Positions 1 to 8,715 of a DNA stretch of 18,372 bases are shown one piece after another. The stretch's first letter is position 1. Each line of letters starts with the position of its first letter. Position numbers and translations under genes: made by a program. The notes under the pieces were generated by a model, which ran no database searches, was not told where the DNA came from, and saw only the letters and a program-made list of their open reading frames with translations. The DNA comes from Asterionellopsis glacialis (lineage: Eukaryota; Bacillariophyta; Plagiogrammaphyceae; Rhaphoneidales; Asterionellopsidaceae), in contig WKLE02002200.1 in assembly GCA_014885115.2 (NCBI GenBank), positions 1 to 18,372 on the forward strand, in the 5' to 3' direction.

Positions 1-271
1 CAAAAGTTGTTGTCAGAAAAGAGTGAGCTAATTTAAAGTTTGTTTTAATCCTAAAAGAAAATAGTTTGTAACTTTTGTAACCTTCGTTGAGTTAACCTTG
101 TCTTGTCATGAACTGTTTTAACAGCAACTAACGGTGTTACAATCTTATCACGATCGTTCTACTAAGTCATCAATCTTGGTAGACGTTGTAACCAATCTTG
201 AATTGATCTTGCAATGATTAGGCCCTAAATAATTGCGAATCAAAAATGTGGAATCAACAGATATCATCACA
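1..271 (-). repeat. Partial 3' LTR of copia element 1
   Basis: Read on the minus strand, this stretch begins TGTGATGATATCTG directly after a purine-rich tract that follows the end of the pol remnant. That is the position and terminal TG expected of a copia 3' LTR. The LTR continues past the window edge, so neither its CA end nor a target-site duplication is visible, and its full length is unknown. No open reading frame of note lies inside. The second LTR of the element is absent because the element is truncated on its gag side. The LTR start is inferred from position and the TG dinucleotide, since no partner copy is available to confirm it. Confidence 0.6.
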
Positions 272-281
272 CTCCCTCATT
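272..281 (-). other. Polypurine tract of copia element 1
   Basis: On the minus strand the sequence AATGAGGGAG sits immediately before the inferred LTR start. A second purine run (minus-strand reading of about 291-303) lies a few bases upstream. In LTR retrotransposons such a tract, just outside the 3' LTR, primes plus-strand DNA synthesis. The short gap after the pol stop at 304 fits this role. Confidence 0.55.
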
Positions 282-303
282 CAACTTGAGAGGAGGGAAG
301 AAG

Positions 304-660
304 TTACCAACCCAAAAGGGCTAGCCGGTGATGGATGAAGTCTTCCTTAGGGAGAGCCTTCGTGAAAATTTCTGCCACTTGATATTTAGTATCAACAGCA
401 TGTACCTTAACTTTGCTGCAATGTACATGTTCATGGAAATGATGGTACTTTATGTTAAGGTGCCTAGTGCGTGGGCGCATCTTGGGGACTTTGGCCATTT
501 CTAAAGCAGCTGAGTTGTCTTCGTAAGCATCACAGTACATGTCAGCATTTTTGAAGGACTTGCTCTTGATAGAAGCCTTATTAGTTTTGATTGGTACACC
601 AAGATCTGCCAACTCTGTGATAAAATTCATTAAGAAAATTACTTCCTTGAGTGCAGTTGA
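304..660 (-). pseudogene. Copia 1 RNase H C-terminal half
   Basis: The minus-strand reading gives EYISLSTALKEVIFLMNFI, then YCDAYEDNSAALEMAK, RTRHLNIKYHHFHEHV and EIFTKALPKEDF, ending at a stop at 304. These are the standard closing blocks of copia RNase H: the catalytic Glu in the EY(I)SLS block and Asp in ED(N)xAA, then the TRHLNIKYHHF and TKALP blocks. This piece is in a different frame from the RT piece that ends near 640, so a frameshift separates them. The stop lies about 20 bp before the polypurine tract, which agrees with it being the true end of pol. Confidence 0.85.
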
Positions 661-1883
661 TAGGCTAATGTACTCAGTCTCACAGGTACTTTGAGCAACT
701 TCTGTGTTGTGTAGCCAGTTCTTGATTGTGCAGTGGACACGTCATAAGGGGCAGTGTCCTTGTTCCAATCACCAGAAAAACTGGCATCAGCGTAGCACTG
801 AAAGCTTTTGTCTTGTGGATTCAGTATCAGACCTTCTGAACGAGTACCAGCCAAATACCTTGCAATTTGTCTTACTGGGTCTTGCAAAAAACGAGCACAC
901 TGATGTACTGCATAGGCAATATCTCCTCTGGTGCACTTCTCCAAGTAATTAAGCTTACCAATAATTGAACGATACTCCCATTTCTCCTTGAACAGTTTGC
1001 CTTCAAGGTCGCCATGTAGTAGCTTGGACAATAATGCTGGTACATCTTTTGCTTTGGTCTTGTCAATATCACAGTTGAGGTCTTCTAAAATCTGGTCAAT
1101 CAAGTGGGGCTGGCTAAATTTAATATGTCCATTTGACAGCCTTTCAACCTTAACCCCAATATAATCACAAACATCCCCCATTTCTTCAATATTGTAACCT
1201 TTCTTCTTCAAAAGATTGATGATGGTTGTGATGTGACTCTTTTGTTTGCCAAAGATTATCCCATCATCAACATATATGGTCAACACCACCTTGTCTTTAA
1301 TGAAGATGCATTCGTTGAATTGACTCTGTTTGAATCCTATTTCCAATAAACCATCAAGAAGATATGCAAACCAAACGCGACCGGCTTGTTTTTGGCCACA
1401 TAAATTCTTGAGCAGGAGCAGAACATACTCCCCTTTTTCAGCTCCCTTGACCTCAAAGCCATGTGGGACTTCCATATACATCTTGCATTCAATGGGAGCC
1501 TGAGGAACAGCTAATACAAAGTTAATTTCCACTGAAATCCAATTGTTGATGATGGAAAGAATCATGCATAAATGAATGGCGGCCCAATCCGCAATGGGAC
1601 TGTAAGTTTCCCAGTAGTTGACACCATGTTCTTGTTTGCCGCCATGAATGTTGAGTCGAGCCTTCCATTTATAGACTTCAAACTGCTGGAAGAACTTTGT
1701 GACCTTCCGGCACCATTGTGCGCTTGATAACTTGCCAATGATACCTGCTCTCATGGTCTTGCCCTTCCTTGACCATAGCTTTGATGAACCTGTTCCTGTC
1801 GCTCTGTTTGAGGGCTTGGTGCAAGTACAAAGTATCCGGATCTGATGAAGCTTTGAACGCGATTGGATCTTTGAGAGACTCAA
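639..1883 (-). pseudogene. Copia 1 reverse transcriptase and N-terminal RNase H
   Basis: The homologous part starts near 1690 with EVYKWKARLN and NYWETYSPIADW, the usual entry of the copia RT. The polymerase motif YVDDGIIFG is intact, with YVDD at 1263-1274. The copia segments GHIKFSQPHLIDQIL and RSIIGKLNYLEKCTRGDIAYAV follow. A small deletion joins FLQDP directly to VRQIARYLAG near 870-895. RNase H begins with YADASFSGDWN near 765-800. After QSRTGY the frame is lost and the segment that normally reads as IIWASK is missing near 700-715. The reading resumes in another frame as TEVAQSTCETEYISLS. RT and RNase H together make the cDNA; here they are split over three frames. Confidence 0.85.
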
Positions 1884-3054
1884 TCAGCTTGAAATCATCA
1901 TCATAATGTTGATTGACGACAGTCTCCAATCCAAGATAACTTCCTTGTTGAACGCTTTCATGGAATCTTTGTGTTGGCTGGTGAACCCTGTCCAATCTTT
2001 GGGCTGGAGTCCCATCTGACTGGGTTGGAAGTGGTGGAAGAGGTGGTGGATCCTCGATTACCAGTGGAGGGTCCATTTCCACCAGATCATCCACCTCAGA
2101 CAGATGATCCGCTGACTCCTCAGGTGTAGGAGTATCTCCCTCAGAAGTTTGTTCTGCAGGAAACCCACCTAATTGTGTGGAGTTAGGTTTGCTAACACCA
2201 TTGTTTTGAGATGGATTTGATGTTTTCTTGAATCCTGAAATTCTTTGCCAATGTGAAGTAGTTTTGGGGGTATTGCCCCCTACCGTCTTGAAGAAATCAT
2301 CATGGTAAACATGAAATTGGGGAGACACCAATCCACTGTTTGGATCCATTACCAGTGATACAGAGTGCACATGGTGGGGAGATGGTCCTAAGTAGATGCC
2401 ACGTCGAGCGCGGCTGTCCCATTTAGGGATGGATTGTCTGCTCTGTAACTTTCTGTCTAGTGGGTAGACTGGACATGTATGATGATGCTTGAGCTGGGTT
2501 GCAACTTTTACACCAGTGAACCTTTCCAGGGGAGATTCTGACTGGGAAGTGGTTGGGTTCTTGTTTCGTACCGCGTTTGCACATCGTAAAGCTTGGGGCC
2601 ATAAATTTGCAGAAATCAACTCTGGCCATCTTGCTTTTGCATGCAACAATTCAGTCCTTGCCTGTTCCTGAAGGTCCCTGATCATCTTTTCAGCGATACC
2701 ATTTTGGAAATGTGCATATGCTGCGCAAAAGGAAATTGTCTGCCCTGAATCCTTGATCGCTTTCATGAACAAATTATCTGCAAAACGACCATTGTCAGCA
2801 TGATAATGCTTGACCTTGACATGATGAGCTGCGCAGTATCTTTCAAAATGTTTCTTTGCCTCAACAGTCTCTGCTCCAGTCAAAGATTTCATAAGATAGA
2901 CGTAGCTCAAATGAGAATAATGATCAACAAACACCTTGACATATTTGTAGCGTTGCTTTGTAAGCGTTCCCTTTGATTGCGCTATAAATCCAGGGGTTCG
3001 CGACTTGAGCTGGTCGGCGGAGACATAATCTCCAGGTTCGTTAATCTTTGCCAT
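1678..3054 (-). pseudogene. Copia 1 integrase with C-terminal linker into RT
   Basis: This is a 458-codon open stretch. The integrase catalytic triad is present: Asp14 in VSADQL (3013-3015), Asp87 in YHADNGRF (2794-2796) and Glu122 in NGIAEKMIRDLQEQ (2689-2691), with 34 residues between the last two. The sequence then continues through the conserved RWP, NLWPQAL and ESPLERFTG segments and the RRGIYLGPSPHH block. A Pro- and acid-rich linker (about residues 280-390) follows. The last 60 residues begin the RT region (DRNRFIKAMVKEGQDHE) before the frame is lost near 1690. Integrase inserts the cDNA into the host genome. This domain is the best preserved part of the element, but it lacks its zinc-binding N-terminus and has no start codon of its own. 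Confidence 0.85.
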
Positions 3055-3229
3055 GGTCTTGATATTCTTCTTGATCTTGGTTCTCCATGGCTTTCAATGA
3101 AGTTTGCTGTACAAACACGATGAGCACTTGGGAATTTGACAATCTACCAATTGTTTGGGTAAGATGCTGTTGGCAGCCATCGATCAAATAGTTTTGAACA
3201 AAAGGTGACCGAGACGGTAGTGCCATCAT
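3041..3229 (-). pseudogene. Copia 1 zinc-binding region before integrase (frameshifted)
   Basis: This short piece bridges the protease and integrase frames. One minus-strand frame just after the protease piece reads WHYRLGH, the usual start of the copia GAG-pre-integrase zinc domain. The following residues lose the expected histidine/cysteine pattern as the frame drifts. Translation near 3060-3110 in another frame gives a Ser/Arg-rich stretch resembling the basic segment that normally precedes the VSVDQ motif. The zinc-binding domain is therefore damaged by at least two indels. Its identity rests on position and the WHYRLGH match. Confidence 0.55.
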
Positions 3230-3960
3230 AGCAATTTGGCCTGGGGGTTGTTGTGCATCACTTCTTTGTTGGGTGCATCCACGAGTTCTAGATTAGATTC
3301 AGGAATCAAATTTTTGGAAGCATCCGAGATGTCACTTGACTCTTCAGAAGTTGAGAGTTCTTGGGAAGTTACTGCATTACCTCCCTCAGAATACAAAGGG
3401 CATTGTGTCTGAGCACAGAAGTATTCTTGTTCTGGCATTGAATAAGTAGCTTGGTCAAATTGTGACCTGTAGACTCGAAATTTGGTGTAGCCAGGAGCAG
3501 ATGGCAAGGAAGCAACATTGGTGTAAAGGTCCAAGACGATGGTCCGGCAGTAATGTTGCCTATCCAATTGCAACTCTACTTGATCGGAGTAGGTGATGGC
3601 AATGGTGCCATTTGCAGCATCACCTTGTTTGCGACGGGCTTGCGCCCAGTGTTGGGGCAATAACAAGCGCTCAGGGGCGCTGGGAACATACAAAGTATTG
3701 GGCAAAAAAAATTTGTGAACTGTGCCATGGTCATCCTCAATGTACCAGCATACGGTGCCCTTAAATAATACTTGCATGGAACCAGATATACCTTTGAGTT
3801 TTCCTTTGACTTTTACATGAGGGTCAATAAAGTCTGAGGTATCATTTGTGATTGATTGTGTAGCACAATTATCTACCAAAATAGTGAAAGAATCGGTGTC
3901 AAAACTGGATGATGTAGTTTGACCTTTGGCAGCCTGAAAAACTTGACAAGGGAGATTGAC
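3226..3960 (-). pseudogene. Copia 1 protease and start of GAG-pre-integrase region
   Basis: The minus-strand reading contains FDTDSFTILVDNCATQSITN, with the active-site Asp at 3871-3873. This is the copia aspartic protease, where the usual D-S/T-G-A is D-N-C-A, a form familiar from CoDi-like elements. It is followed by a stretch with YVPSAPERLLLPQHWAQ, matching the conserved segment between protease and integrase. The frame stays open upstream of the protease to about 4017. At its 3' end the frame stops after AKLL, and the homologous reading resumes in another frame as WHYRLGH. The enzyme would have cut the Gag-Pol polyprotein inside the particle. Whether the upstream residues belong to gag is unclear. 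Confidence 0.75.
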
Positions 3961-4173
3961 AGGTAGTGTGCTGCAGTTACAACAATCTCCAATGGAAGAC
4001 CGTCCATGAGATGTTCAATAGAATGGGCATATGCAAAGGGCGTGCCTGCTCAGAAGATGGTTGGCAGATAGTAAATGTCGGTGTTGAATGTGTTGGTGAT
4101 ATGCTTGAAATTGCGTCATTCTCGGAATATTAGATTTAAACCAGCATCCAAATAACTTCAAGATTGTTTTTAA

Positions 4174-4955
4174 ATGTTTCCTGAAGCGTTTCCACAATTA
4201 ACAATCATCCAACTTGTTGGCAAAGAAAGTATACAAGGTATTACAAGGCATTGGCCGAATCACACTCTATTTAAAGCACTGGCGATCCCAATCATTTATT
4301 TTGGCCTTACATGGATGATGGTGCAACTCAGAACTAGCTTCTCACCATTTGAGAATACCCACATCAAATTACCACCCTTAGAAGCTAAATGGACAGCATC
4401 CCTATGCGAATACCTTGATACCTTCGACAAGACAATAAATCTTCATATAGAGCAGTGCTATAACCTCCAAAGAAAAAACGACAAATGCATCATGGGTATA
4501 GTTCTTACCTCAAAAAAGTTTAATTCCTATGAAATACAACAAATAAATTATTGCCGACTATATCTACAAGCAATCACACTGTCAGACATTACGAACACCA
4601 CAGGTATGAGTCTACAACTGGAGACTAGAAAAGGTGGCACAACTATTACATCTAGTAGATCTCAGTGGAATCATTTCAAACAAGAAAATGGAGACAAGCA
4701 TGCAAATTATTTTCAAATAAACATGGGCACCTCCACGAACCTTTGCTCAATTGGCTCTATCCACCTGATAAACTTCGCCAAAGTTGGTTCAGTTATTATG
4801 ACCATCCTTCTGAGACATTATTTTGCAACCTTCAAGATCAATACCATGAAAATAAATCTAATTCTGATGATCTGTTCTACCCGACAAAAAATCTCAGTGT
4901 ACGCTTATCAATGTCAAGCGTTCCAGTAGACGTCACACCAGTTGAACTTAAATGA
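4174..4955 (+). pseudogene. LINE-like ORF2 linker between RT and RNase H
   Basis: The first frame (4174 to about 4720) carries EAKWTASLCEYLDTF, KCIMGIVLTS and INYCRLYLQAITLSDI, a pattern found after the RT domain in LINE-like proteins of protists. The reading then shifts to a second frame, which gives KHGHLHEPLLNWLYPP, LRQSWFSYYD and a Ser/Val-rich end at 4955. Together they form one continuous linker of about 260 residues broken by a frameshift near 4720. The ATG at 4174 is probably not a real start, because the protein should continue upstream into RT, which has been lost. The function of this linker is not known to me. Confidence 0.65.
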
Positions 4956-5875
4956 AGGGTTCAACAACCTATTCATTCTCGGAATAACACCACACAAGCA
5001 TATCCAATCTACTTCATCCAATTTCTTGAAAAACAACCAAAGTGGTCACATTTGCTACATTATGATCTTTAAAGTATCTGTATATAGTATCATCAATTCC
5101 ATAGAAAATGAGGAAGTAATCATCACAAGTGATGGATCAGTTTCTGATAAAGGCATTGGAACCTTCAGATGGATCGCTGCTTTGTCTTCTGGCCAACAAC
5201 TCCTTTTGTTTGCAGGATGGGCATACAGTTGTTCCCCCGGATCCTCAATGTGCGCTGAAGCTTACGGTGTTCTATCATGGGTACGATTTTTATATCTCCT
5301 CTATAAATATCATAATGTTGATTGGGCTGAACGTCTCCAATTGTACCAGTATACGGACAGCAAATCAATACTAATTTGTATTAAGAATTTGCAGCACCAA
5401 GAAATAAACTCACCAAACCTGACTCTTCTGGAATACTGGGATATCGTGCACATGATTGTGGAAACTTTACAGAAACTCCCCATGGTATGAACTTCATCCT
5501 GTTAAAGGACATCAAGACAAGCAGGTGCAGGTTGCTGATTTACCGCTCCCAGCACAACTAAATGTGGAAGAAAATCATCTCGCAGGACTTATGCATCAAT
5601 TACAGCACCATCCCGACATATCTAAAGTTGTACAGTTTCCTACAAACCCGGCCCAACTCAATATTGCAGGGAAATATCCTCAACAAATACGCCACACACG
5701 TCATGCTCCAGAACTCAAAGCATACATTATGGATAGGCAATCACTCCAAATACACCAATATCAGCAAATCAACCAGAAGGCATTGTCCACAGTTATTACT
5801 GCAATGTCCCCCCGACACCTGATATTAATTAAACTACTTCATTGTCACATGCCCCCTAATACAGTAACCTCTTGA
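4942..5875 (+). pseudogene. LINE-like RNase H domain
   Basis: The first frame (4942-5490) carries the RNase H core: Asp64 in ITSDGSVSDKGIG (5131-5133), Glu106 in SMCAEAYGVLS (5257-5259) and Asp139 in QYTDSKSI (5356-5358). A frameshift near 5480 moves the reading to a second frame with WYELHPVKGHQD, where the His is at 5510-5512, and LNVEENHLAG. The final RNase H aspartate would be expected in that last block, and here E or N occupies the place. RNase H removes RNA from RNA-DNA hybrids during target-primed reverse transcription. The second frame continues to a stop at 5875 through a spacer of about 100 residues (MPPNTVTS). The domain identification is firm. Confidence 0.8.
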
Positions 5876-6532
5876 TACAATAAACCAACAACGGCAATAT
5901 GTCCAGGCTGCAAGAGAGCCATAGAAGATTTCTTCCACCATTTTTGATGCAAGAATGCAGACTTAGCGCAATCTCAGAAAGGTTGGAACTATGCTTACGC
6001 GATACCCTGATATACGGTCTGGACCAATTCTTCCGCAACCCGCAGTCTCCACATTCAACACTCGTCCAAGAAGCTTATGCATCACAAGCTGCCATAGGTT
6101 GGATTCAAATTTTGCAGGGCTGTTTCGCTCCAAACCAACCATTATGCAACTCAGCAGAAAACCAAACACAATGGGCAAACCTGGATGACCACCATGATTA
6201 AGATCATCTTCACATGGTATGTCTCGTATTGGAGTATCCGCAACTCATGTAAACATGGCAAAGATAAATCCCAACAAGCATTAATTATGAAAACAAGAAT
6301 ACTGGAGGAAATGAAATCCGTTTATGCCTTAAAACAACAAGTACTCTCCCAAGATAGATCAATCTTTTTTTATTCTTTCGACAAACACATTCAACATAAA
6401 ATGACCACCCAAATGCAGAATTGGTTAGCAGTTTGGCGTCCAACTATTATACAGGGTGTGAAGCATACAAAGTCATGGGCAGTTAAAGGAGCTCAAACAA
6501 TTAATCATTATTTTCAATTTCAACCGGACTGA
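5876..6532 (+). pseudogene. LINE-like zinc finger and C-terminal domain
   Basis: Just past the stop at 5875, the same frame reads ICPGCKRAIEDFFHHF, a stop, then CKNADL. This is a CxxC...HHxxxC finger of the type that follows RNase H in LINE-like proteins. Near 5960 the homologous reading moves to another frame with LRDTLIYGLDQFF and EAYASQAAIGWIQILQG. It shifts again near 6185 to IIFTWYVSYWSIRNSCKHGKD and a long helical stretch ending in INHYFQFQPD at 6532. The W...RN...HGKD block is characteristic of this C-terminal region in related protist elements, as I recall them. The stop at 6532 is probably the true end of ORF2. Confidence 0.65.
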
Positions 6533-6650
6533 ATAATTATCAATTTCAACAATTTAACTTGATGGTTCCGGCTGTTGTCATGAGTAGAATTGGTTTCTAT
6601 GATTATCAGTAGCTGTAGCGATTGATAAATAAAACATTATTATTAGTATC
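6533..6650 (+). other. LINE-like 3' tail with AATAAA and ATT repeats
   Basis: This is non-coding AT-rich sequence after the ORF2 stop. It contains AATAAA at 6628-6633 followed by CATTATTATTAG. Such short terminal repeats after a polyadenylation-like signal are a usual 3' end for LINE copies. The exact boundary and any target-site duplication were not found. Confidence 0.45.
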
Positions 6651-6845
6651 CTTAGTATTCAGCGTGACCGCAAGCCATTTTCTGAGGTTTTGGCTTCAAC
6701 CACTCACAACGGAACCTTTCAAACATTAACTATTCAACAAACCAGCTCGTTTGACAGGAGACAATCAATTTTCTCTGGACAGTCAGTGAGTAATAAAGCA
6801 TTCAATGCATACCTAGATAGTCTTAATAACGGTATAATCTTTGAG
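6651..6845. other. Unassigned spacer
   Basis: This stretch lies between the LINE-like tail and the gypsy 1 protease fragment. I see no protein similarity in either strand, no tRNA and no clear repeat. It may be the decayed continuation of gypsy 1 pol, a remnant of LTR, or old flanking DNA. A TATTATTATTATT run lies just beyond it at 6858-6870. Confidence 0.3.
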
Positions 6846-7094
6846 TTAGCTAGTTAGTATTATTATTATTGTCTTTGGTACAGGCTTGCATTTAAGCTTT
6901 TTGGTAAATTTCTTATTTACTATGGTGGCTGAAGTGCAAGAATCTGAAAGTACTTTAAGTGGTTTAGTTTTTTGCCTTTGTCCTTTGTGTACTAGCATCA
7001 ATGCAACCGTTTCTGGGCGAGTGTGTCTAGTCTTTGACCGTTTTCTTGGACTATGCAAGTTTTGGAAAGCATAACAAGACAGATTAATAGGCAT
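6846..7094 (-). pseudogene. Gypsy 1 protease fragment
   Basis: The minus-strand reading includes PETVALMLVHKG, PLKVLSDSCTSATIVNKKF and a Lys-rich end. The block PLKVL(S)DS-C-T-S-ATIV matches the retropepsin motif, normally D-S/T-G-A/S followed by hydrophobic residues, with Cys in place of the catalytic-loop Gly. Substitution of that Gly would be expected to damage activity. The frame ends in a run of ATA codons (IIII) that reads as microsatellite rather than protein. The gag stop at 7146 lies just upstream in the same frame, so this piece is probably the start of a separate pol ORF or was once read through. Confidence 0.6.
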
Positions 7095-7145
7095 GTTGTA
7101 GTTAAATAATTGGTTTTCTATGTTATTTGCTATGGGGGTATTATC

Positions 7146-8364
7146 TCATTCATCATCACTGTTGATACTTAAGGTATCAAAGTTGAAGTTGTAGAGCTGT
7201 TCTACATTAGTATCAGTATCATTGGATTTCTTGTCGGTATCATCATGTTTGCACTTGTTCTTACTAGATGAGTCCTTAGTCAGTAAATCTTTGACTTGAA
7301 TCCCAATAGCGTTCAATTCCTGCTTGTCATAATTATTGTAGCATGGACGCTTGTACTTGGGTTGTTCTTCTGTTCTGCCATCTTTCTGATGTTGATCAGC
7401 AATGTATTTGTCCAAGGCATAGCATTCACTGGTATCATGCAAGCTGTTTTTTGTGAATTTTACAGTACTTGCATTTGCCTTTGGGTGCCTTATGGTCTTT
7501 ACCATCCCGGCCATTTGTTGGATTGTTAGGCTTGTCCTTATGAGCCAGCTTGTCCATGGTTTTAGGGCCTGATGGGTCTCCTATATCATCCGTAACATCC
7601 ATATGTTCCAGAAATTCCAGAAACGCTGGCAGGCCTTTATCTTGAGCATCAAATCCTTGGCGTGTCATTTCCTTGCTCCAAGTAGCAGGAATTCCAAATT
7701 CAAGGATCTCAAGCAGTTCTTCATTGGAGAGCTTAGAGTTTTTGTCTGCTCCAGTGAACTTCTATAAGTAGCCATTGAGCATGTGAAGAGCAGCTTGGTA
7801 CTCTTTAGACGTTAGTTCACATGGCTTCCTGAGGAATCGGCGCATGTAGCGTTTCTGCTTCATGAGCGCCTTAAGTGGGAAAAAGTGCTTTTTAAGGTCA
7901 TCTCCGACCAACTTGAAGTGCTCCACTATTTTGTTTCTATGCTGGGTAGCCGCGGCTTTGAATACATGAAGACCTTCACTGCTTAGTAGGGCAAGGGCCG
8001 TTCAATAATGCATGGGCCTGGTTGTGATGTGCTGACTGCAAATCACTTGGTCCAGGTTGTTGAACCAGTCCAGTAGTTCTCTAGGGGACCCGTGAGTGGG
8101 CCCGGTTGTGATACACTGGCCGCGAATCACTTGGTCCAAGTTATTGAACCAGTCCAGTAGTTCTCTAGGAGATCCGTGACTAAAGTACAGAAATTCCATA
8201 GTGTACTTCTCTTTGGAGTTTTGGTCTCTGGGATTAGATAGCAGGCTGACTTTTGCGTACTGTGCTTTAGCTAGCTTCTGCTCTTCTGTATTTGGAATCT
8301 TGAGCGGGATAGGAGGCAGAGGGTAGCTTTGACCATTGCCTTGGTTAGGTGTAACAACTTTCAT
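7146..8364 (-). pseudogene. Gypsy 1 Gag
   Basis: The start ATG at 8364 opens a frame that stays homologous to about 7450. It carries PRELLDWFNNLDQV, then the capsid-like block QKRYMRRFLRKPCELTSKEY and SNEELLEILEFGIPATW. In-frame stops occur at 8002-8004 (TGA) and 7762-7764 (TAG). Near the six-T run at 7447-7452 the frame shifts inside the zinc knuckle: CKYCKIHKK is in one frame, SLHDTSECYAL in the next, giving CxxC...HxxxxC. A Lys/Asp-rich tail ends at NSDDE and a stop at 7146, probably the natural gag end. Total length is about 400 residues. Gag forms the particle that packages element RNA. An 84-bp tandem duplication lies near the N-terminus. Confidence 0.75.
8012..8179 (-). repeat. Two-copy 84-bp in-frame tandem repeat within gypsy 1 gag
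   Basis: Units at about 8012-8095 and 8096-8179 align at an offset of exactly 84 bp, with a handful of mismatches. Each encodes 28 residues containing HGSPRELLDWFNNLDQVI, followed by (R/C)(G/S)Q(C/H)ITT(G/R)P. The period is a multiple of three, so the gag frame is kept. The related gag families have one copy of this block as far as I recall. The mismatches show that the duplication is not recent. Confidence 0.85.
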
Positions 8365-8694
8365 GGTTGAGTTGCTTAGGATTGGAATAATATCAGATAG
8401 TTACTTACCGCTTTTCATGTGGAGTGTTAACACTATGCACTATTCTGGCAGCAATATTGAAAAGTAAGGTGAAAATAGATTAAAGTTTGTTAGAGTGAAT
8501 AAATTATGAGCTATTTTAACTAGTTACTAAAAATAGTTGACAATCCACCAATTCGTCTTCTTGACCCAATTGCAGTACAGGATCCTATGATGGATCTACT
8601 TAGAGTTCAGATTCCAACAGAGTTCAGTTTTACCATGTGAACCGATTTCCCCAAGACAGCCAATGAGAGTACACCAGACTGGTGTGTCATCACA
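8365..8694 (-). repeat. Candidate 5' LTR and leader of gypsy 1
   Basis: Reading on the minus strand from 8694, the sequence starts TGTGATGACACACC and reaches TGTTAACA near 8426, about 60 bp before the gag ATG at 8364. A TG...CA stretch of about 265 bp followed by a short leader fits a 5' LTR. Gypsy 2 has a similar short spacing between its LTR end and gag. No second LTR copy exists in the window to prove the ends. An alternative is that the start at 8694 is the 3' LTR of the copia fragment to its right, since copia 1's LTR also begins TGTGATGA. Confidence 0.4.
8671..8685. repeat. 15-bp palindrome
   Basis: ACACCAG and CTGGTGT are perfect inverted arms around one central A. The palindrome lies about 10 bp inside the inferred LTR start at 8694. 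Its role is unknown and it could be chance. Confidence 0.5.
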
Positions 8695-8699
8695 TTCCG

Positions 8700-8715
8700 G
8701 CATGATGCATCATGC
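8700..8715. repeat. 16-bp perfect palindrome
   Basis: GCATGATGCATCATGC is its own reverse complement. It lies just outside the inferred LTR start. About 0.3 such palindromes are expected by chance in a window of this size, so it is only mildly notable. Confidence 0.6.

Larger units (their letters stand above)
1..4120 (-). mobile_element. Ty1/copia retrotransposon 1, 5'-truncated
   Basis: On the minus strand the order is protease, GAG-pre-integrase, integrase, RT, RNase H, PPT, LTR. This is the copia order, with integrase before RT. The motifs resemble the CoDi type described from diatoms. The reading frame changes at about 3230, 3050, 1690 and 640, and short in-frame pieces are missing, so the element cannot make a complete polyprotein. 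Upstream of the protease, a plausible open stretch continues to about 4017, where a TGA stops it. Beyond about 4100 the sequence passes into an oppositely oriented LINE-like element. Most of gag, the primer-binding site and the 5' LTR are missing. The exact junction cannot be placed by eye. Confidence 0.85.
4120..6650 (+). mobile_element. LINE-like (non-LTR) retroelement, 3' part only
   Basis: On the plus strand, three frames together give the tail of a LINE-type ORF2: a post-RT linker, an RNase H domain, a CPGC...HH...C finger and a C-terminal helical region, followed by a short AT-rich tail with AATAAA and ATT repeats. The RT and endonuclease are absent, and the sequence upstream of about 4120-4170 belongs to the opposite-strand copia 1. 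5' truncation is typical of LINE insertion. Frameshifts occur near 4720, 4945, 5480 and 5960, so this is an old copy. The assignment rests on domain order and on similarity to LINE-like proteins of protists recalled from general knowledge. No search was possible. Confidence 0.75.
6846..8694 (-). mobile_element. Ty3/gypsy retrotransposon 1 (LTR, gag, protease fragment)
   Basis: On the minus strand the order is a candidate 5' LTR, a short leader, a nearly complete gag and the first part of pol with a protease. RT, RNase H, integrase and the 3' LTR are missing: the coding signal fades into an ATA/ATT run near 6858-6870. Its gag is clearly related in plan to the gag of gypsy 2 but too different to be the same family. 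The two elements lie head to head with a copia fragment between them. Confidence 0.7.

Noticed and set aside
1255..1280. YVDD reverse transcriptase motif as part of a retron or diversity-generating element
   Set aside because: The RT is embedded in copia order (integrase before RT, RNase H after, PPT and LTR following), and no bacterial accessory gene or template repeat is present.
2489..2671. Plus-strand 60-codon frame opposite copia 1 integrase
   Set aside because: It is the antisense shadow of a clear integrase frame and has no recognisable motif.
2990..3010. GGTTCG motif as a tRNA T-arm
   Set aside because: No cloverleaf could be built around it, and it lies inside the integrase frame.
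4015..4197. Minus-strand 60-codon frame as a separate gene
   Set aside because: Half of it is antisense to the LINE-like start and the rest continues into the copia 1 frame; it is at best the decayed end of copia gag.
6858..6870. ATT run as a marker of a second LINE 3' end
   Set aside because: It is only 13 bases, and the sequence beside it reads as gypsy protease on the minus strand, not as LINE sequence.
8012..8179. Repeat pair as a CRISPR-like array
   Set aside because: There are only two adjacent units with no spacers, and they are in frame within a gag gene.
8403..8408. GTAAGT on the minus strand as a splice donor upstream of gypsy 1 gag
   Set aside because: It is a six-base match with no paired acceptor or exon evidence, and the element explanation is sufficient.
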